NCBI GenBank assembly: GCA_946902875.1
Contig: OX336344.1
Coordinates: 16,575,791 to 16,639,790 of the forward strand
Reading direction: 5' to 3'
DNA from: Nematopogon swammerdamellus
Lineage: Eukaryota; Arthropoda; Insecta; Lepidoptera; Adelidae
DNA length: 64,000 bases
This document shows, piece by piece, positions 20,698-31,741 of this stretch. Both the position numbers and the translations under genes were made by a program. How positions within the stretch are numbered: the first letter of the stretch is position 1; the number at the start of each line of letters is the position of its first letter. Below the pieces are notes generated by a model. That model worked only from the letters and a program-made list of their open reading frames with translations, made no database searches and was not told the origin of the DNA.

Positions 20698-21440
20698 TAA
20701 GCATCTCAACAAATTATTAAAAAGCACTTTGTGTTTGCAAAAGATGCTTTGTCTGTTTCCACTTCTTCTTCATCGACCTGCTGCTGTATACCGTTGGACA
20801 TCATTCTCACCCTAGCGACATCAGTTCTCCTATCCTCGGCTTCCAGTAACTACTGATGGACGAACGACAGACTGTTTCATGTCGTCAGACTACCTGGCGG
20901 GCGTCCTGTCGACACTGCGCCTCCCGGACCCTGGTCGCCAGAACAATGCCCATTTACTACAAAAATAGTCCTAAATAACTAGAGCTACTATCCTAAATAA
21001 CAAACCCGAGCAAAAATACTGCAAATTGTGAAAAAGATCTCGCATTTTCATAAATTAAATGTCTCATATCTCAAAATCATTCTTATGGACTTATTACCAT
21101 TACGGTAGCTCTTCGGGGATCTGATGTTGCACATCTTGAAGAAAATTACTGCATGTTCCGGCCGCGTGGTTACTTAATTACTTAGTTGAACGCAGCATCC
21201 GTCATGGGGACCATGCCGTTGATCCTCATGATGGAGAATATATTTGTTTATAGGTTATTGGTTAATTTAATCAACCAATAAAGCATTTTAATTTGCTAAG
21301 TTATCAGCTTTCAGCCACTTGTTTGTTACACAAATTAAACACATTTGTAAATATTTGTATATAATTATTATAAAGGGAAAGAGCTGTCAAACCGACACGT
21401 CGGAACATTTTTCGAATAGATTTTTTTTTTAAGTTTTTGC
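20698..21440. other. Putative intron sequence, no gene seen
   Basis: The sequence is mixed. It would be the start of the large first intron of peroxidase 2 if the exon at 20653 is real. Nothing else is recognisable. Confidence 0.35.
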
Positions 21441-22190
21441 GGGGGACGAACAAACCGAGCATCCGCCACGCGCAGACCCTTCTCCAGCAGCGCAGCGACT
21501 CGCGCGGTTGGAGGAACCGTGCCGGCACCACCCCCGCCGCCGCTCGGCGTCCCCAGTAATCCACCAGCTCGACATTCCTGGCGACAGAAGCTGCTGCAGA
21601 CCACCCGGGACGCGACGCGCGTGATGGAGAGCGGGCGCTGCGGCGAAGGTTGGCTGCCGCCGCGCTCGACTTCGACCCCGCCGCCACCACCGCTTGCCCG
21701 CAGCAGCACTGCCTCCGCCCACCGCGTCGCCTGGCCTCCCCGCGCCAGGGTCGTCCAATACGAGAGCCGCCAGTCTTATCACACACCACTTGCACACCCT
21801 ACCACCCAGCTCCACGCCGTCAGTGCATTCATCGACGACGAAGATGGAGCGTTGACGTCGGCCGAGCCACAACAACTACCGCGAGGGCGACGTTCACCAT
21901 CGGCGAGCTTAGAGTCATCGGTACCTCGCGTCCCGTCTTTTGCCCCCGCTACCGGTGGTGCAGTGCTAACAGGCGACGCGCGCGCGATAAAGAAGACTTT
22001 AAAAGAGCAGCGCGACGACGTCACCGTGCAGTCCGGCGGATACGGAGCTCTCCGAAATGGGGGTGGTGGTGGCCTACGTGTCTAGTACCACCACCCATTG
22101 CTCGAAGCTAGTCTCGTGTCGTCTCGGAGAGCTTCGTAGCCACGGCCTGCACCCGCCGGCGCGCTTGGAGGCTTGTCTCCCGCCGCCGGC
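21441..22190. other. GC-rich island with overlapping frames on both strands
   Basis: In contrast to its AT-rich surroundings, this 750-bp block is rich in CpG (GCGCAGCGACTCGCGCGGTT, CCGCCGCCGCTCGGCGTCCC). Long frames exist on both strands, the longest being 188 codons on + at 21519-22085, but composition alone can explain them because stop codons are AT-rich. Their translations are low-complexity proline, arginine and alanine, without a motif. Candidates are a CpG island or the 5' part of a retroelement. AATAAAGG near 22285 and 22305 could be a polyadenylation signal for something ending here. Confidence 0.4.
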
Positions 22191-22411
22191 GGTATTACCG
22201 TTTTTAATTTTTGTATTAAATTTGTAGATTTTTATTACTTTTTTGTATAATATGTAAAATTTATATAAAATTTTAATAATGTGAAATAAAGGATATTTGT
22301 TTATTAATAAAGACAATTATTTTTCTTCTTTAGATAAATGCACAGCCGAAAATGAAAAGAAAAGAGACAAATTATTAACGCCTATTTACACTGAGTTCCA
22401 TTTGTATATAC
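22191..22411. other. AT-rich spacer
   Basis: The stretch contains AATAAAGGATATTTG and AATAAAGACAATT near 22285-22315. No gene is seen. Confidence 0.35.
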
Positions 22412-22920
22412 AGGTTGATTCAGGATAGGTAAGAGAAACTTCAGGAATAGAAAGTACTCATTATTAGAAGAAGAAAATCCTTATCACTCAAATCGAAATT
22501 CCGTTGTTTTTTTTTTGGCCATACAAAACTTGGAAATTGTAGATGGACAGTGAGTCTTAAGAAAATTGGCAACGTTGCTGTCTAGGTCTAGGGAGTGCAA
22601 TAACCTACTCCACTATTTATTTTAGGTGTCCGTACTGGATACCTAAAGGCCAAGGTGAGAGGTGGCTAGCCTGCCGCCCTTTAGCACGGCGATGGTGATA
22701 GGTAGCCTGTGAAATTTTCACATAATACCTATGTGATTATGTACCGGATATCCTAACAATAAAAACGTTAACCGTCCATCAAATAATGTTAAAACTATTT
22801 TCACCAAAAAGTACTATAAAATGACCGAATCTGGAAAAAAGTTACAGAGCTTTTCGTCTTCAAATATGGCCCTCTTTTGAACCCTGAAGTTTCTCGTGCC
22901 TATCCTGAATCCTGAACCTG
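22412..22920. mobile_element. MITE with CAGGTT...CCTATCC inverted ends
   Basis: The left end, CAGGTTGATTCAGGATAGGT then AAGAGAAACTTCAGG, is mirrored at 22882-22920 by CCTGAAGTTTCTCGTGCCTA then TCCTGAATCCTGAACCTG. The flanking bases are compatible with a TA target. The interior holds GTGAGAGGTGGCTAGCCTGC then CGCCCTTTAGCACGG, a fragment of a repeat module also seen at 49998-50035. No transposase is present. Confidence 0.7.
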
Positions 22921-23039
22921 TACAACCCAATTTTTATAACTGTGCACTTCGAGCTGTCAAAGTCGTTAGGTTGGTACGGACTGAATTCACCCCCCGCTTA
23001 CTTCCTCACCTCTCCGCCGACGCCTTTCAGTACACATAC

Positions 23040-23171
23040 TGTATATTTAAAAATAGAATAAAGATGGTTGCCAATAGCAACGACATAACAGACATGTCAT
23101 TGAATAATGGATTGCATTAAAATCTTACATAAATACGTACAACAGTGTTTAATTATTATAAACAAATAACA
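23040..23171 (+). repeat. Ty3/gypsy 5' LTR
   Basis: This 132-bp repeat starts TGTATATTTAAAAATAGAAT and ends TATAAACAAATAACA. It looks identical to 29474-29605. The 5-bp target duplication CATAC precedes it at 23035-23039 and follows the 3' LTR at 29606-29610. Confidence 0.92.
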
Positions 23172-23189
23172 TGGCGCAGCCGTAAAAAG
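23172..23189 (+). promoter_or_regulatory. Gypsy primer-binding site
   Basis: TGGCGCAGCCG follows the LTR without a gap. It has the TGG expected for pairing with a tRNA 3' CCA end; a serine-type tRNA is the usual primer of Mag-like elements. The primer identity is inferred from family knowledge. Confidence 0.65.
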
Positions 23190-26044
23190 AACTACAAGCT
23201 CAAAACTCATTTACAATGTCCACGGACATGTTCAATAAGCCGGCGCCACTGAACCTGGCATCGGACAATGTAGCTGAAAATTTTTCGATCTTCCAAGAAG
23301 AAGTCTTAATATATTTTACAGCGACAGAATCTAATAAGAAGCCGCAAGAAGTACAGGTAGCCAGACTAAAAAACTTACTTGGTACGGATGGACAAAAGCT
23401 GTACAGGTCAATCAAGCCAAAGGATGAGTCATACAAAGAAACAGTAAGTAATATACTACAAATTTTAGAAAAACATCTGCAGCCAAAAGCAAATGAAACT
23501 GTACAAATATATAAATTTCTCCAAAGAACACAACAAGAAGGAGAATCGTTTGAAAGGTTTTACGCCGCCTTGAGAGGTATGGTCGACCAATGCAACTTTG
23601 CAGAACAAGAAGACAAGCTCTTATGCGCACAAATTGTGCTGGGGATTAGGAACAACACCGTCAAAGAAAAACTTCTAAGAGGAGAAAGAAGAAGTCTAGA
23701 CAATGTAGTGGCTTATTGTCAATCGGCTGAACTAGCGGAACAGAATATCAAGCTTTTAAATAAAGACAAAAACATAGACTCTGTTTCAAACACTACACGT
23801 AGATGCACTAAATGTGGAACAAGTCATAGGTTCAGAGAGTGTCCTGCCTTTGGCAACATATGTAATAAATGTCACTGGCCAAACCACTACACAAAGATGT
23901 GTCGCGCAGCAGCAATCCGGCAAAATAAAGAAGAAGAAGAAGGAGATGCGTCAAAACGGATGTCGACCTCGAGCCGGTCAGAATCGCAGACGATGCCTAC
24001 AAGACAGGGAAAGCCATACAAATCGTCGCACTCACGCATAACACACGAGCTCGGAATTAACAAAGATGAAACGGAAGAAGCTCAGAACAACCTTCACATT
24101 GGATCTTTAGATTCTAAGGTAAATTGGTATAAAAATATAGCAATCCATGGTGAAAATATAAAATTTAAATTAGATACTGGAGCTGAGATTAATATTTTAC
24201 CATTGCAGTATTGTAAGAAATTAAATCTCTGTAAGAATATAAGAGAAACAAATGTAAAGCTGGAAGCGTTCGGTGGTTTCAAAATCGCTCCACAGGGTTC
24301 AATAGATGTAATGTTAAGACTTGAAGGAAAGTCAATTAACACGAATTTCATTGTTGTTGACAATCCAAAAGCAATACCAATTTTAGGCTTATCTGCGTGT
24401 ATTAGATTAAAACTAATTCAAAGAATTGATTCTATAGGTAAACCAGAGATAGACAAAGAACATTTTATTGCCATAAATAAAAATATATTTACAGGATTGG
24501 GCTGCTTCCCAGACATTCTAAGCATAAAACTGAAAGATGGAGCGATTCCAAGAACGTGTCCACCTAGACGAATACCACTAAAGTTAAAAGCCAGGTTAAA
24601 AGAAACTTTGCTAAGTCTACAGGAAAAAGGTGTGATACTTCCTGTACATGAACCTAAGGAATGGGTAAACAATATAGTTATAATAGAAAAACCGAATAAA
24701 ACTTTAAGAGTGTGCATAGACCCATCAGAATTAAATAAAAATATTTTAAGGGACTATTATACAATACCAAATTTTGAAGATCTCACATCAAATTTGTCCG
24801 GAAAAAAAATATTTTGTGTATTTGACTTAAAGGATGGCTTTCATCAGATAAAGCTAAGCGAACAGTCAACTGATCTTTGCACGTTCAGTACACCTTTTGG
24901 GTGCTACAAATTTCTCAGAGCTCCATTTGGCCTTTGTTCATTACCAGAAATATTTCAAAAGTTTACATATAAGTACTTTGGTGACATTCCTGGTGTCACA
25001 GTGTATTTTGATGATTTGCTTTGTGCAGCTGGTAGTGTTGAAGAATTGGAAAATATAGTACATAATGTCATAGAGAGAGCTAAAAAGTTAAATATAAAAT
25101 TTAATTCAGATAAAGTGCAGTATTTCGTTGATGAGGTCAAATATTTTGGGTTAATTTTTAATGAACAAGGACTAAAGTGTGATCCAGAAAGGGTAAAATC
25201 TATAAAAAATTTGAAATCACCAACAAATAAAAATGAACTGCAACAAATTTTAGGAATTATAAATTATATGAGAAATTTTATACCGCATTTGTCAGAATTA
25301 ATAGGACCATTACGAGACTTATTAAAAAAAAATTGCACCTGGCTGTGGACAAAAAGTCACGATCAAATACTAGAAAAAATTAAAGATATAATTAGTGAAG
25401 ACAGTATATTAACACCGTTTGATCCCTATGCGTCTATAGAGTTGCAATGTGACTCTTCAAAGGATGCGATTGGATGCTGTCTGATGCAAAAGGGGAAGCC
25501 AGTGTCCTATGCATCGAGATCACTAACAAGCGCGGAGATCAATTATGCTCAAATAGAGAAGGAGTTGCTAAGTGTAACTTTTGCCTGCAAAAAGTTCCAT
25601 AATCTAGTATATGGACATAAGGTCAAAATATTTAATGACCATTTACCTTTAGTGTCAATAGTAAAGCAAGATTTAAATTTAGTAAAAAACAATCGATTAC
25701 GGCGGCTTCGTTTAAAATTAATTATATATGATTTTGAATTATTATATTTACCTGGTAAGAAAATGTATATTGCCGATTTGTTGAGCCGAAACATTATTCA
25801 CAAGGAGGAACCAAATGATCTTAGCATGTGTGATATTGTACATACACTGAGTACAACCTTGTTGACTTTCTCCGAATCAAAACTGAAAGAATTTCAAGTT
25901 GAAACTAGTAAAGACGTTAGTTTAAGTAAGATTCTGGAATATTATCAACATGGTTGGCAGAATAAATGTGATTATACTGGCGAATTGTCACATTATTATA
26001 AAATTAGAAATGACATCACGGTTGAAGATAATTTAGTATATTTC

Positions 26045-28206
26045 AAAAAAAAAAAGTTTTAAAAAACATAAAACCGACTTCCTAAAAAAAGTAAAACTAA
26101 AAAACTATTTAAAATAAAAATATAAAAACCGCCTTCAAAAATATATGAAATAAAAACCTAAAAAAAAAAACGAACCCTAGAGTTGAAGGCGGTGCTAAAA
26201 AGGCTACACAAATCACAAAGGATATTATCATCCGCTCATGTTTTCTTTCATGCATCATTTTTGCTTGCTTTAGCACCGCCTTCAACTCTAGGGTTCGTTT
26301 TTTTTTTTAGGTTTTTATTTCATATATTTTTGAAGGCGGTTTTTATATTTTTATTTTAAATAGTTTTTTAGTTTTACTTTTTTTAGGAAGTCGGTTTTAT
26401 GTTTTTTAAAACTTTTTTTTTATTTCACAGTTTTTTTTAGTAATTTTTTGCTATTAATGTACTCGGCGGAATCGCTCGGCCTTCGGCCTCGCGATTCCGC
26501 CTCGCTTTCCAATCCGATCTTGACCCAATTAAAATAGGACCACGTCAGCTTCGATAGCTCAGTGGTGCAGACAGTCAACTGTCGCTATTGAATTTTAAGC
26601 AACGCTGGGTGCGGTCAGTACTTAGATGGGTGACCGCTGACCGTTGGAGGCTGACCAAGGTTCGGATTCCTCGTAAAACTGTAAGTCCCTTCCCTCGTAA
26701 TTTTACTTGGTGGTAGGGTTTAACCTTCCCGGGTTGGTACCACCGCACTGAATTAAACGTCGGTCGAAACGGCTATGTAAATAGTTTGTGTTTTCCGACC
26801 AGTTCAGTGTAGTCAGCACGATCAAAGGGGGAAGCACTGACATGGCACTGGTGTTATGGGCTGACATCACGGACGTTGTAGGTGATGTTGCAGAACTTAG
26901 TAGAATGGACAGACATAAACGTGTTACGGAAGCCTACTTTTATTATAAAATAACCGTCGGAGGACCTTGGTTGAAAATTGTAAAATTTAGTAGAACGGAT
27001 AGACATGCATATGTTACGGAACCCTACATTCATTTTGCAGAACTTAGTAGAATGGACAGACATAAACGTGTTACGGAACCCTACTTAACAGTTGCACTCC
27101 GGGAGTGCCGGCAGATCCCGTGCCACTCTAACTTAACCCTTAACGCAATGACTTAAGGTTTCATTTTAAAAATGACGCTGACGCGATGTCGCGAGTTATA
27201 CATTTTTACCCACCTAAAAAAGTGCCAAGAGCCGCTAAAGAAGTTTTCACTTCAAAAACCTCAGGGTTATCCCCTTTCAAATAAAAAAAAAAAGAATTTT
27301 CAAAATCGGCCCACAATTGACGGAGTAATCGCGTAACAAACATCCAAAAAAAGAAAACATACCGTCGAATTGAGAATCTTTTAGGTCTAAAGTAAATTTC
27401 TCGTGAAGACAAATGCAACGAGCCCAAACACGATGGGTTTATCATGTGTAGTTTAGGAGTTCCTATGGCCACCTTCTGTCTCCATCATCAAACCAGCTCG
27501 ATGGTACTCGGTACAGTAGGTACTGGCCAGGTACCATAATAAATTAAACGCCGGTCGGAAAAAATAAAAAAATTTCAAATTTAGAATATTCATGAAACAA
27601 GGGTCCGAATATGTATCACTAGTATATCGATTCATGTATTTCAACAGGACAGAGAAAATTTCAAAATATTAGGTATTTAATACTTTTTAGTTTTTTTTTT
27701 TTGTTTTTTGGAAATCGGTTTAATATTTTTTAAAACAGTTTTTATTTCATTCTTTTTAGTAATATTACATAAAAAAGAATAATCGAAATCGAATAATCGA
27801 AATCGATTGAAGTGGTACAGAATTATTCGCCATATGTGTCAGACTGCAAATTGCTGAATAAGTCCACATCACAAATGTTTTGCTGAAGGTAACCACACAC
27901 CATACTAATTTATCAAACTGAAAATTGCCGAAAACGACCACATCACAAGTTTTGCTGAAGGTAACCACACACCATAGTATTATGCTGATTTTTCGAAAAC
28001 CACTGAACCAATTTCGATAAAATTGAAATGGGACCACCTCGGAAGTATGACCTAACTAAAAAAAAAGAATTTTCTAAATCGGCCCTCAATTGACGGAGAA
28101 ATCGTGTTACAAACATACAAAAAAATAAAAATAAAAAAAAAATAAAAAAAAAAAAAAAAAACATACAGACGAATTGAGAACCTCCTCCTTTTTTGGAAGT
28201 CGGTTA
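26045..28206 (-). mobile_element. 2.16-kb composite non-autonomous element, copy 2, inside gypsy pol
   Basis: This is the inverted, near-identical counterpart of 6287-8452. The same parts are present in reverse order: fold-back (26056-26415), SINE (26545-26895, now on +), the 3' UTR-like block (27200-28150), and the end TTTTTTGGAAGTCGGTTAAA. It splits the gypsy frame between F-K and N-R-L, and the flanking gypsy sequence reads across if the element is ignored. Target duplication cannot be fixed because both junctions lie in A runs. It must be younger than the gypsy insertion. Confidence 0.88.
26545..26895 (+). mobile_element. tRNA/5S chimeric SINE inside composite copy 2
   Basis: It has the A box TAGCTCAGTGG, the 5S-like AAGCAACGCTGGGTGCGGTC then AGTACTTAGATGGGTGACCG, B-like GGTTCGGATTCC, then the central and 3' domains, as in copy 1. 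In both composite copies the C-box reads TTAGATGGG where the 3231 copy has TTGGATGGG. Confidence 0.8.
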
Positions 28207-29464
28207 AAAATAGATTGATAGTTCCGCCTCTATTGAGAAATTACATGACAAAATTGTTGCATGAAACTCACTTAGGTATAAATAAAGTTAGTAAAATGAT
28301 TAACAACACTTTGTATTGGCCTGGAATACATTCAGATGTGAGAAACTATATTTCCAGTTGTTTAACTTGTCTCAAATATAGTCCATCCAAAATGAAGGAG
28401 CCACTTCATAGCCACTTTATACCAGATGTACCTTTTTATAAAATTTGTCTTGACATTGCGGAATTTGCTGGAAAAAGTTATCTAATAGATTAGTAGATTA
28501 TTATATATATTATTATATTATATAGATATATTATTAGGTATCTAGTAGATCTAGTAGATTATTACTCGAGATGGATTGAAATAGAACAATTAAATTCTAA
28601 GACGTCTGGAGCAGTGGTCGGTAAGCTGAAAAAGATATTTAGTAAGTTCGGCATTCCTGCCATTGTGGTTGCCGATAACATGCCATTCGATAGTTTAGAA
28701 TTTAGACAGTTTGCACAAGATTGGCATTTCCGAGTTGACACTTCAAGTCCACACTACCCAAGGGGAAATGGACTTGCTGAAAAAGGAGTAGGGATAGCAA
28801 AATTGATGTTAAAAAAATCAACTGATTGTAAAATAGATATAGAGCTCTTCTTATTAAATTATCGGAACGCTACCGTTGCCAAATTAGAATACTCGCCGTC
28901 ACAACTTCTGATGAATCGTACTTTACGTTCAAAATTGCCAACACTTGTAAGTAATTTGAAACATAAAGCCATAGAAACTGATGTATATCAAAAAATGATT
29001 GACAATCAAGTAGAGCAGGGTAAATATTATAACCGACACACTTACAAAAAGGAAAATTGTTTCAACGTAGGTGAAAAAGTGTTGCTACAAGATGTTAAAA
29101 GCTTGTTGTGGGAATCTGCTTATATTGTAAAAAAATTGTCAGCACCTCGCTCATACTTAGTGCGTACTTGTAATAATAAATACTATAGAATAAACTCTAT
29201 CCATATTAAAAAATTGCCAAATAATTATTATCAACCAGCACCAACTACTGGTAATCCAGAACCTGCCTGTAATACCGATGAACCGGTACTGCGCAGATCA
29301 GAAAGACAGAAAAGATGTCCAGAAAGGTTTGGTACTTAGTTATATGGTACCACATTATTGTCAATGAAATATATAGTTTAGAGTGTATTATTATTTTTAG
29401 AAGGGGGTAAAACATAAATAAATAATAATAATAATTTTATTGTTATGTAATTAATTAATTATTT

Positions 29465-29473
29465 AGAGGGGCA
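29465..29473 (+). promoter_or_regulatory. Gypsy polypurine tract
   Basis: AGAGGGGCA lies directly before the 3' LTR and is the likely plus-strand primer. It is short but in the expected place. Confidence 0.6.
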
Positions 29474-29605
29474 TGTATATTTAAAAATAGAATAAAGATG
29501 GTTGCCAATAGCAACGACATAACAGACATGTCATTGAATAATGGATTGCATTAAAATCTTACATAAATACGTACAACAGTGTTTAATTATTATAAACAAA
29601 TAACA
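29474..29605 (+). repeat. Ty3/gypsy 3' LTR
   Basis: This 132-bp repeat shows no difference from the 5' LTR by eye and is followed by the target duplication CATAC. Confidence 0.92.
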
Positions 29606-29789
29606 CATACATACAGCAAGGGCGTGTACTGATAGGCGTCGGCGGAGAGGTGAGGAAGTAAGCGGGGGGTGAATTCAGTCCTGCCAACCCACAAGGCCAA
29701 CCTAACGACTTTGACAGCTCGAAGTGCACAGTTATAAAAATTGGGTTATAATATAACCCAATTATACATATTATTATGTATAGTTTATA

Positions 29790-29865
29790 TTATATTCAGT
29801 GCGGCGGTACCAACCCGGGAAGGTTAAACCCTACCACCTAGTAAGGTAAGAAGGGAAACTCCTGT
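29790..29865 (-). mobile_element. Fragment of the tRNA/5S SINE central domain
   Basis: TTCAGTGCGGCGGTACCAAC then CCGGGAAGGTTAAACCCTAC and ACCTAGTAAG correspond to the central domain on the minus strand. Head and 3' end are missing. Confidence 0.65.
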
Positions 29866-29892
29866 AATCTTTGTCATTTAGTATTTCAATAT

Positions 29893-30409
29893 ACAGGGTG
29901 TTCGGCACATCGACCGACAAAAATTTTTTGTAGGTACGTGGGGTCATTTGCAACATTTTGACCTATGATACCTTTTGTCAGATGTCACATGGTATCGAGA
30001 TACGATTTTTTTTCTTTATTTTTGAAAATTACCAAAATGCCAGCTTTAAACCTTTGTAACTTTTTTGTTTAAGATTTTATTAGCACGAAATAAAATTTAT
30101 TGAATTTTACGATGTATCCTTGTTCTATAATAAATATTATTTGATGAAGTTAATACCATGAAAAGGTCTAATGACCTCCCAAAGTCCCGAGAACGAGTAA
30201 AAATATGACATAATCTTAATTTCTTAATTCATAAAAAAAAACTGAGAGCAACTGATAGCTTCATTTTCTTTTAAAAGTTTGCTAGTCTACGCCCTTTCCA
30301 ACGGTATACCACATGTCATACAAATAATTCACTATGTGGCCAAAATTAGGCACAGAGACAGAACAGATTGTGAGAACAGGTTGTCGGTCGATGTGCCGAA
30401 CACCCTGTA
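29893..30409. mobile_element. MITE with CAGGGTGTTCGGCACATCGA ends
   Basis: The left end, CAGGGTGTTCGGCACATCGA then CCGACAA, is exactly mirrored at 30381-30407 by TTGTCGGTCGATGTGCCGAA then CACCCTG. Both ends are bordered by TA, as for mariner-type elements. About 515 bp, no transposase. The inner sequence is AT-rich. Confidence 0.85.
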
Positions 30410-30844
30410 GATAGATTTAAAGCAAACCACTTAGCAGATTTACTACTGTCGCAATCAAATGTATATGTAATGCAGTTGATCGTTTTGTCCACAGTATTCT
30501 AGGACTAACCGCATCTCAGACTGCTTCAAGCAGACTCAGGTGGGCAATTAATTTACAATTGAAACTAATATTTATAGTTATTACAAAGACTGTTTTACAA
30601 AACATTAACCACGCACACGATATGAGGGGGCTTCGCTTCTCTCGCAAACAATTCAATCATTTTATTGCTCAGTTAAGTTTGGTAGAACCAAACAGTTTGT
30701 ATTACGTCGCGGCGTAATACAAACTCTTTGGGTAGAACATACAATCGTTTTGTTAGTGTTATAATAAGGTTTTAGTGAGAATTTTCACGGTTCTTTGGTT
30801 GATCAGTTCCTCTAGGGGTACTAAATAGTTTGCGCGTGTTTCAG
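30410..30844. other. Intron sequence before the peroxidase exon
   Basis: The stretch includes a short hairpin, AGTTTGTATTACG / CGTAATACAAACT (about 30694-30725), around TCGCGG. The last bases, GCGCGTGTTTCAG, form the acceptor of the exon at 30845. No other gene is seen. Confidence 0.5.
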
Positions 30845-31014
30845 CAACGACCCACCAGGGCCGTATGCCGCGACCGTAGATTCCTTGAATGCCGAGGTGT
30901 GCAAGCGTCGGCGCTACCGGGCTATCGACGGCTTCTGCAATAATCAGGATAATCCAAACTGGGGCGTTCCGCAGACACCCTACGCAAAACTCGTTAAATG
31001 TGCTTACACTAACG
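30845..31014 (+). CDS. Animal haem peroxidase 2, exon A
   Basis: Acceptor GTGTTTCAG ends at 30844 and the donor is G|GTGAAT at 31015. The open frame starts at 30846 and contains NAEVCKRRRYRAIDGFCNNQ followed by DNPNWGVPQTPYAKLVKCAY. This is the well-known N-terminal block of animal haem peroxidases ('YRtiDGsCNN..np.wG.a.tpy.Rll...Y.dg'), where the cysteines form disulphides. The exon ends one base into a codon. The lead-in PPGPYAATVDSLNA suggests the propeptide junction lies upstream. Upstream exons other than the candidate at 20653 were not found. Confidence 0.85.
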
Positions 31015-31089
31015 GTGAATCCTAGTTTTTTTAATTTGTATTACCCACAGGTACCTATCGCCCGACCACGGAGAGGCCGAGATAATTAT

Positions 31090-31230
31090 GTGTCGTCAAC
31101 TCATCATCATCATCGTAAGCCCGTATCGGTCCACTGCTGGCGCCTCAAGCCTCGGTCCCAAGGCGCGCCACCACCCAGTCCATCTTTCTTTATATTTTCG
31201 CCGGAGGATCGGGGCGGGGTCGAAGAAAAA
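31090..31230 (-). repeat. RTE-type LINE 3' end fragment
   Basis: CATCATCATCATCGTAAGCC then CGTATCGGTCCACTGCTGGC is the reverse of the RTE ORF2/3' UTR end, in which 'cagcagtggacc' is followed by a GATGAT tail. It is a short piece in the intron between exons A and B. Confidence 0.55.
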
Positions 31231-31552
31231 ACTGTATGAAAATATTTGAGTTCAAAAAATTTCGCCACCTCATATGATCATGAAATATTCGACAAAGAGA
31301 TGGTGATTTTGTTGACAGCTCCTATATAAACGAATACGAAGAGATTCTTAGTGGCAAATTCCTGTGTCAGAAATTAATGTTTTTATCAAATTCAATAGTT
31401 TGAATTTTAATTTATAATTGCAAGTATTTTTGAAGAATGTTTTACTGTTTGTTTAAATTTGGTATAAGTATTACTTTCACCAAAACACGGCCTTGTTTAT
31501 TATTTCTATACATTATTGAAATATATTTTATATAGTTAAATGTTTCTTAAAG

Positions 31553-31699
31553 CGACACTACCAAACGCTCGGCTGGTGAGCACGCTGCTGTTCCCGGACC
31601 GGCCGCTGCTGCTGGACCCCGTGTGGAATCTCGCCGCGGCCTTCTGGGGGCAGTTGGTAACACACGACATGTCCTTCACCACCGGCACCACGCAGTCCT
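31553..31699 (+). CDS. Animal haem peroxidase 2, exon B (distal histidine)
   Basis: Acceptor TTTCTTAAAG precedes 31553 and the donor is T|GTTAGT at 31700. In phase with exon A it contains LPNARLVSTLLFPDRPLLLD and NLAAAFWGQLVTHDMSFTTG. The GQ..xHD motif carries the distal haem-pocket histidine and the adjacent aspartate that can link covalently to haem. 'lPnaRlvS..lf' is the usual lead-in. The link between A and B is shorter than in most family members (normally about ten more residues), so a tiny exon may be missed between 31015 and 31552. High GC compared with the AT-rich flanks also supports coding. Confidence 0.88.
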
Positions 31700-31741
31700 G
31701 TTAGTTCACTCAAATAAGCAATATTCTTTATCATTATATTA

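Larger units (their letters stand above)
23216..29339 (+). pseudogene. Ty3/gypsy (Mag-like) gag-pol, interrupted
   Basis: A single gag-pol frame starts at ATG 23216, 44 bp behind the LTR. Its order is a gag helical region, two zinc knuckles (CTKCGTSHRFREC at residue ~197 and CNKCHWPNHYTKMC), protease with LDTGAEINILP (~320), reverse transcriptase with VYFDDLL (~597), and RNase H with LQCDSSKDAIGCCL. At 26045 a 2.16-kb element breaks the frame inside the stretch before integrase. It resumes at 28207 with the HHCC zinc region (HETHLGI...CLTC), the first integrase Asp (CLDIAEF), then a second break by an AT-rich expansion (28487-28550). The remaining core (VADNMPF, GNGLAEKGV) runs to the stop at 29337-29339. 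Identical LTRs but a broken frame mean a young, dead copy. Short LTRs, fused gag-pol, no env and two knuckles suggest the Mag clade. Confidence 0.9.
22921..29745. mobile_element. TIR element split by the gypsy insertion
   Basis: The left arm (about 22921-23037; landmarks AACTGTGCACTTCGAGCTGT, GACTGAATTCACCCCCCGCT, TCTCCGCCGACGCC) is the reverse complement of about 29618-29745, apart from a few differences and a small indel (GGTACGGAC versus a longer GGTTGGCAGGAC). The gypsy element sits almost exactly at the symmetry centre. Without it the host element would be a near-palindrome of about 250 bp. Confidence 0.7.

Noticed and set aside
21519..22085. 188-codon plus-strand frame
   Set aside because: It overlaps comparable frames on the minus strand and in another plus frame. 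The translation is low-complexity and explained by high GC.
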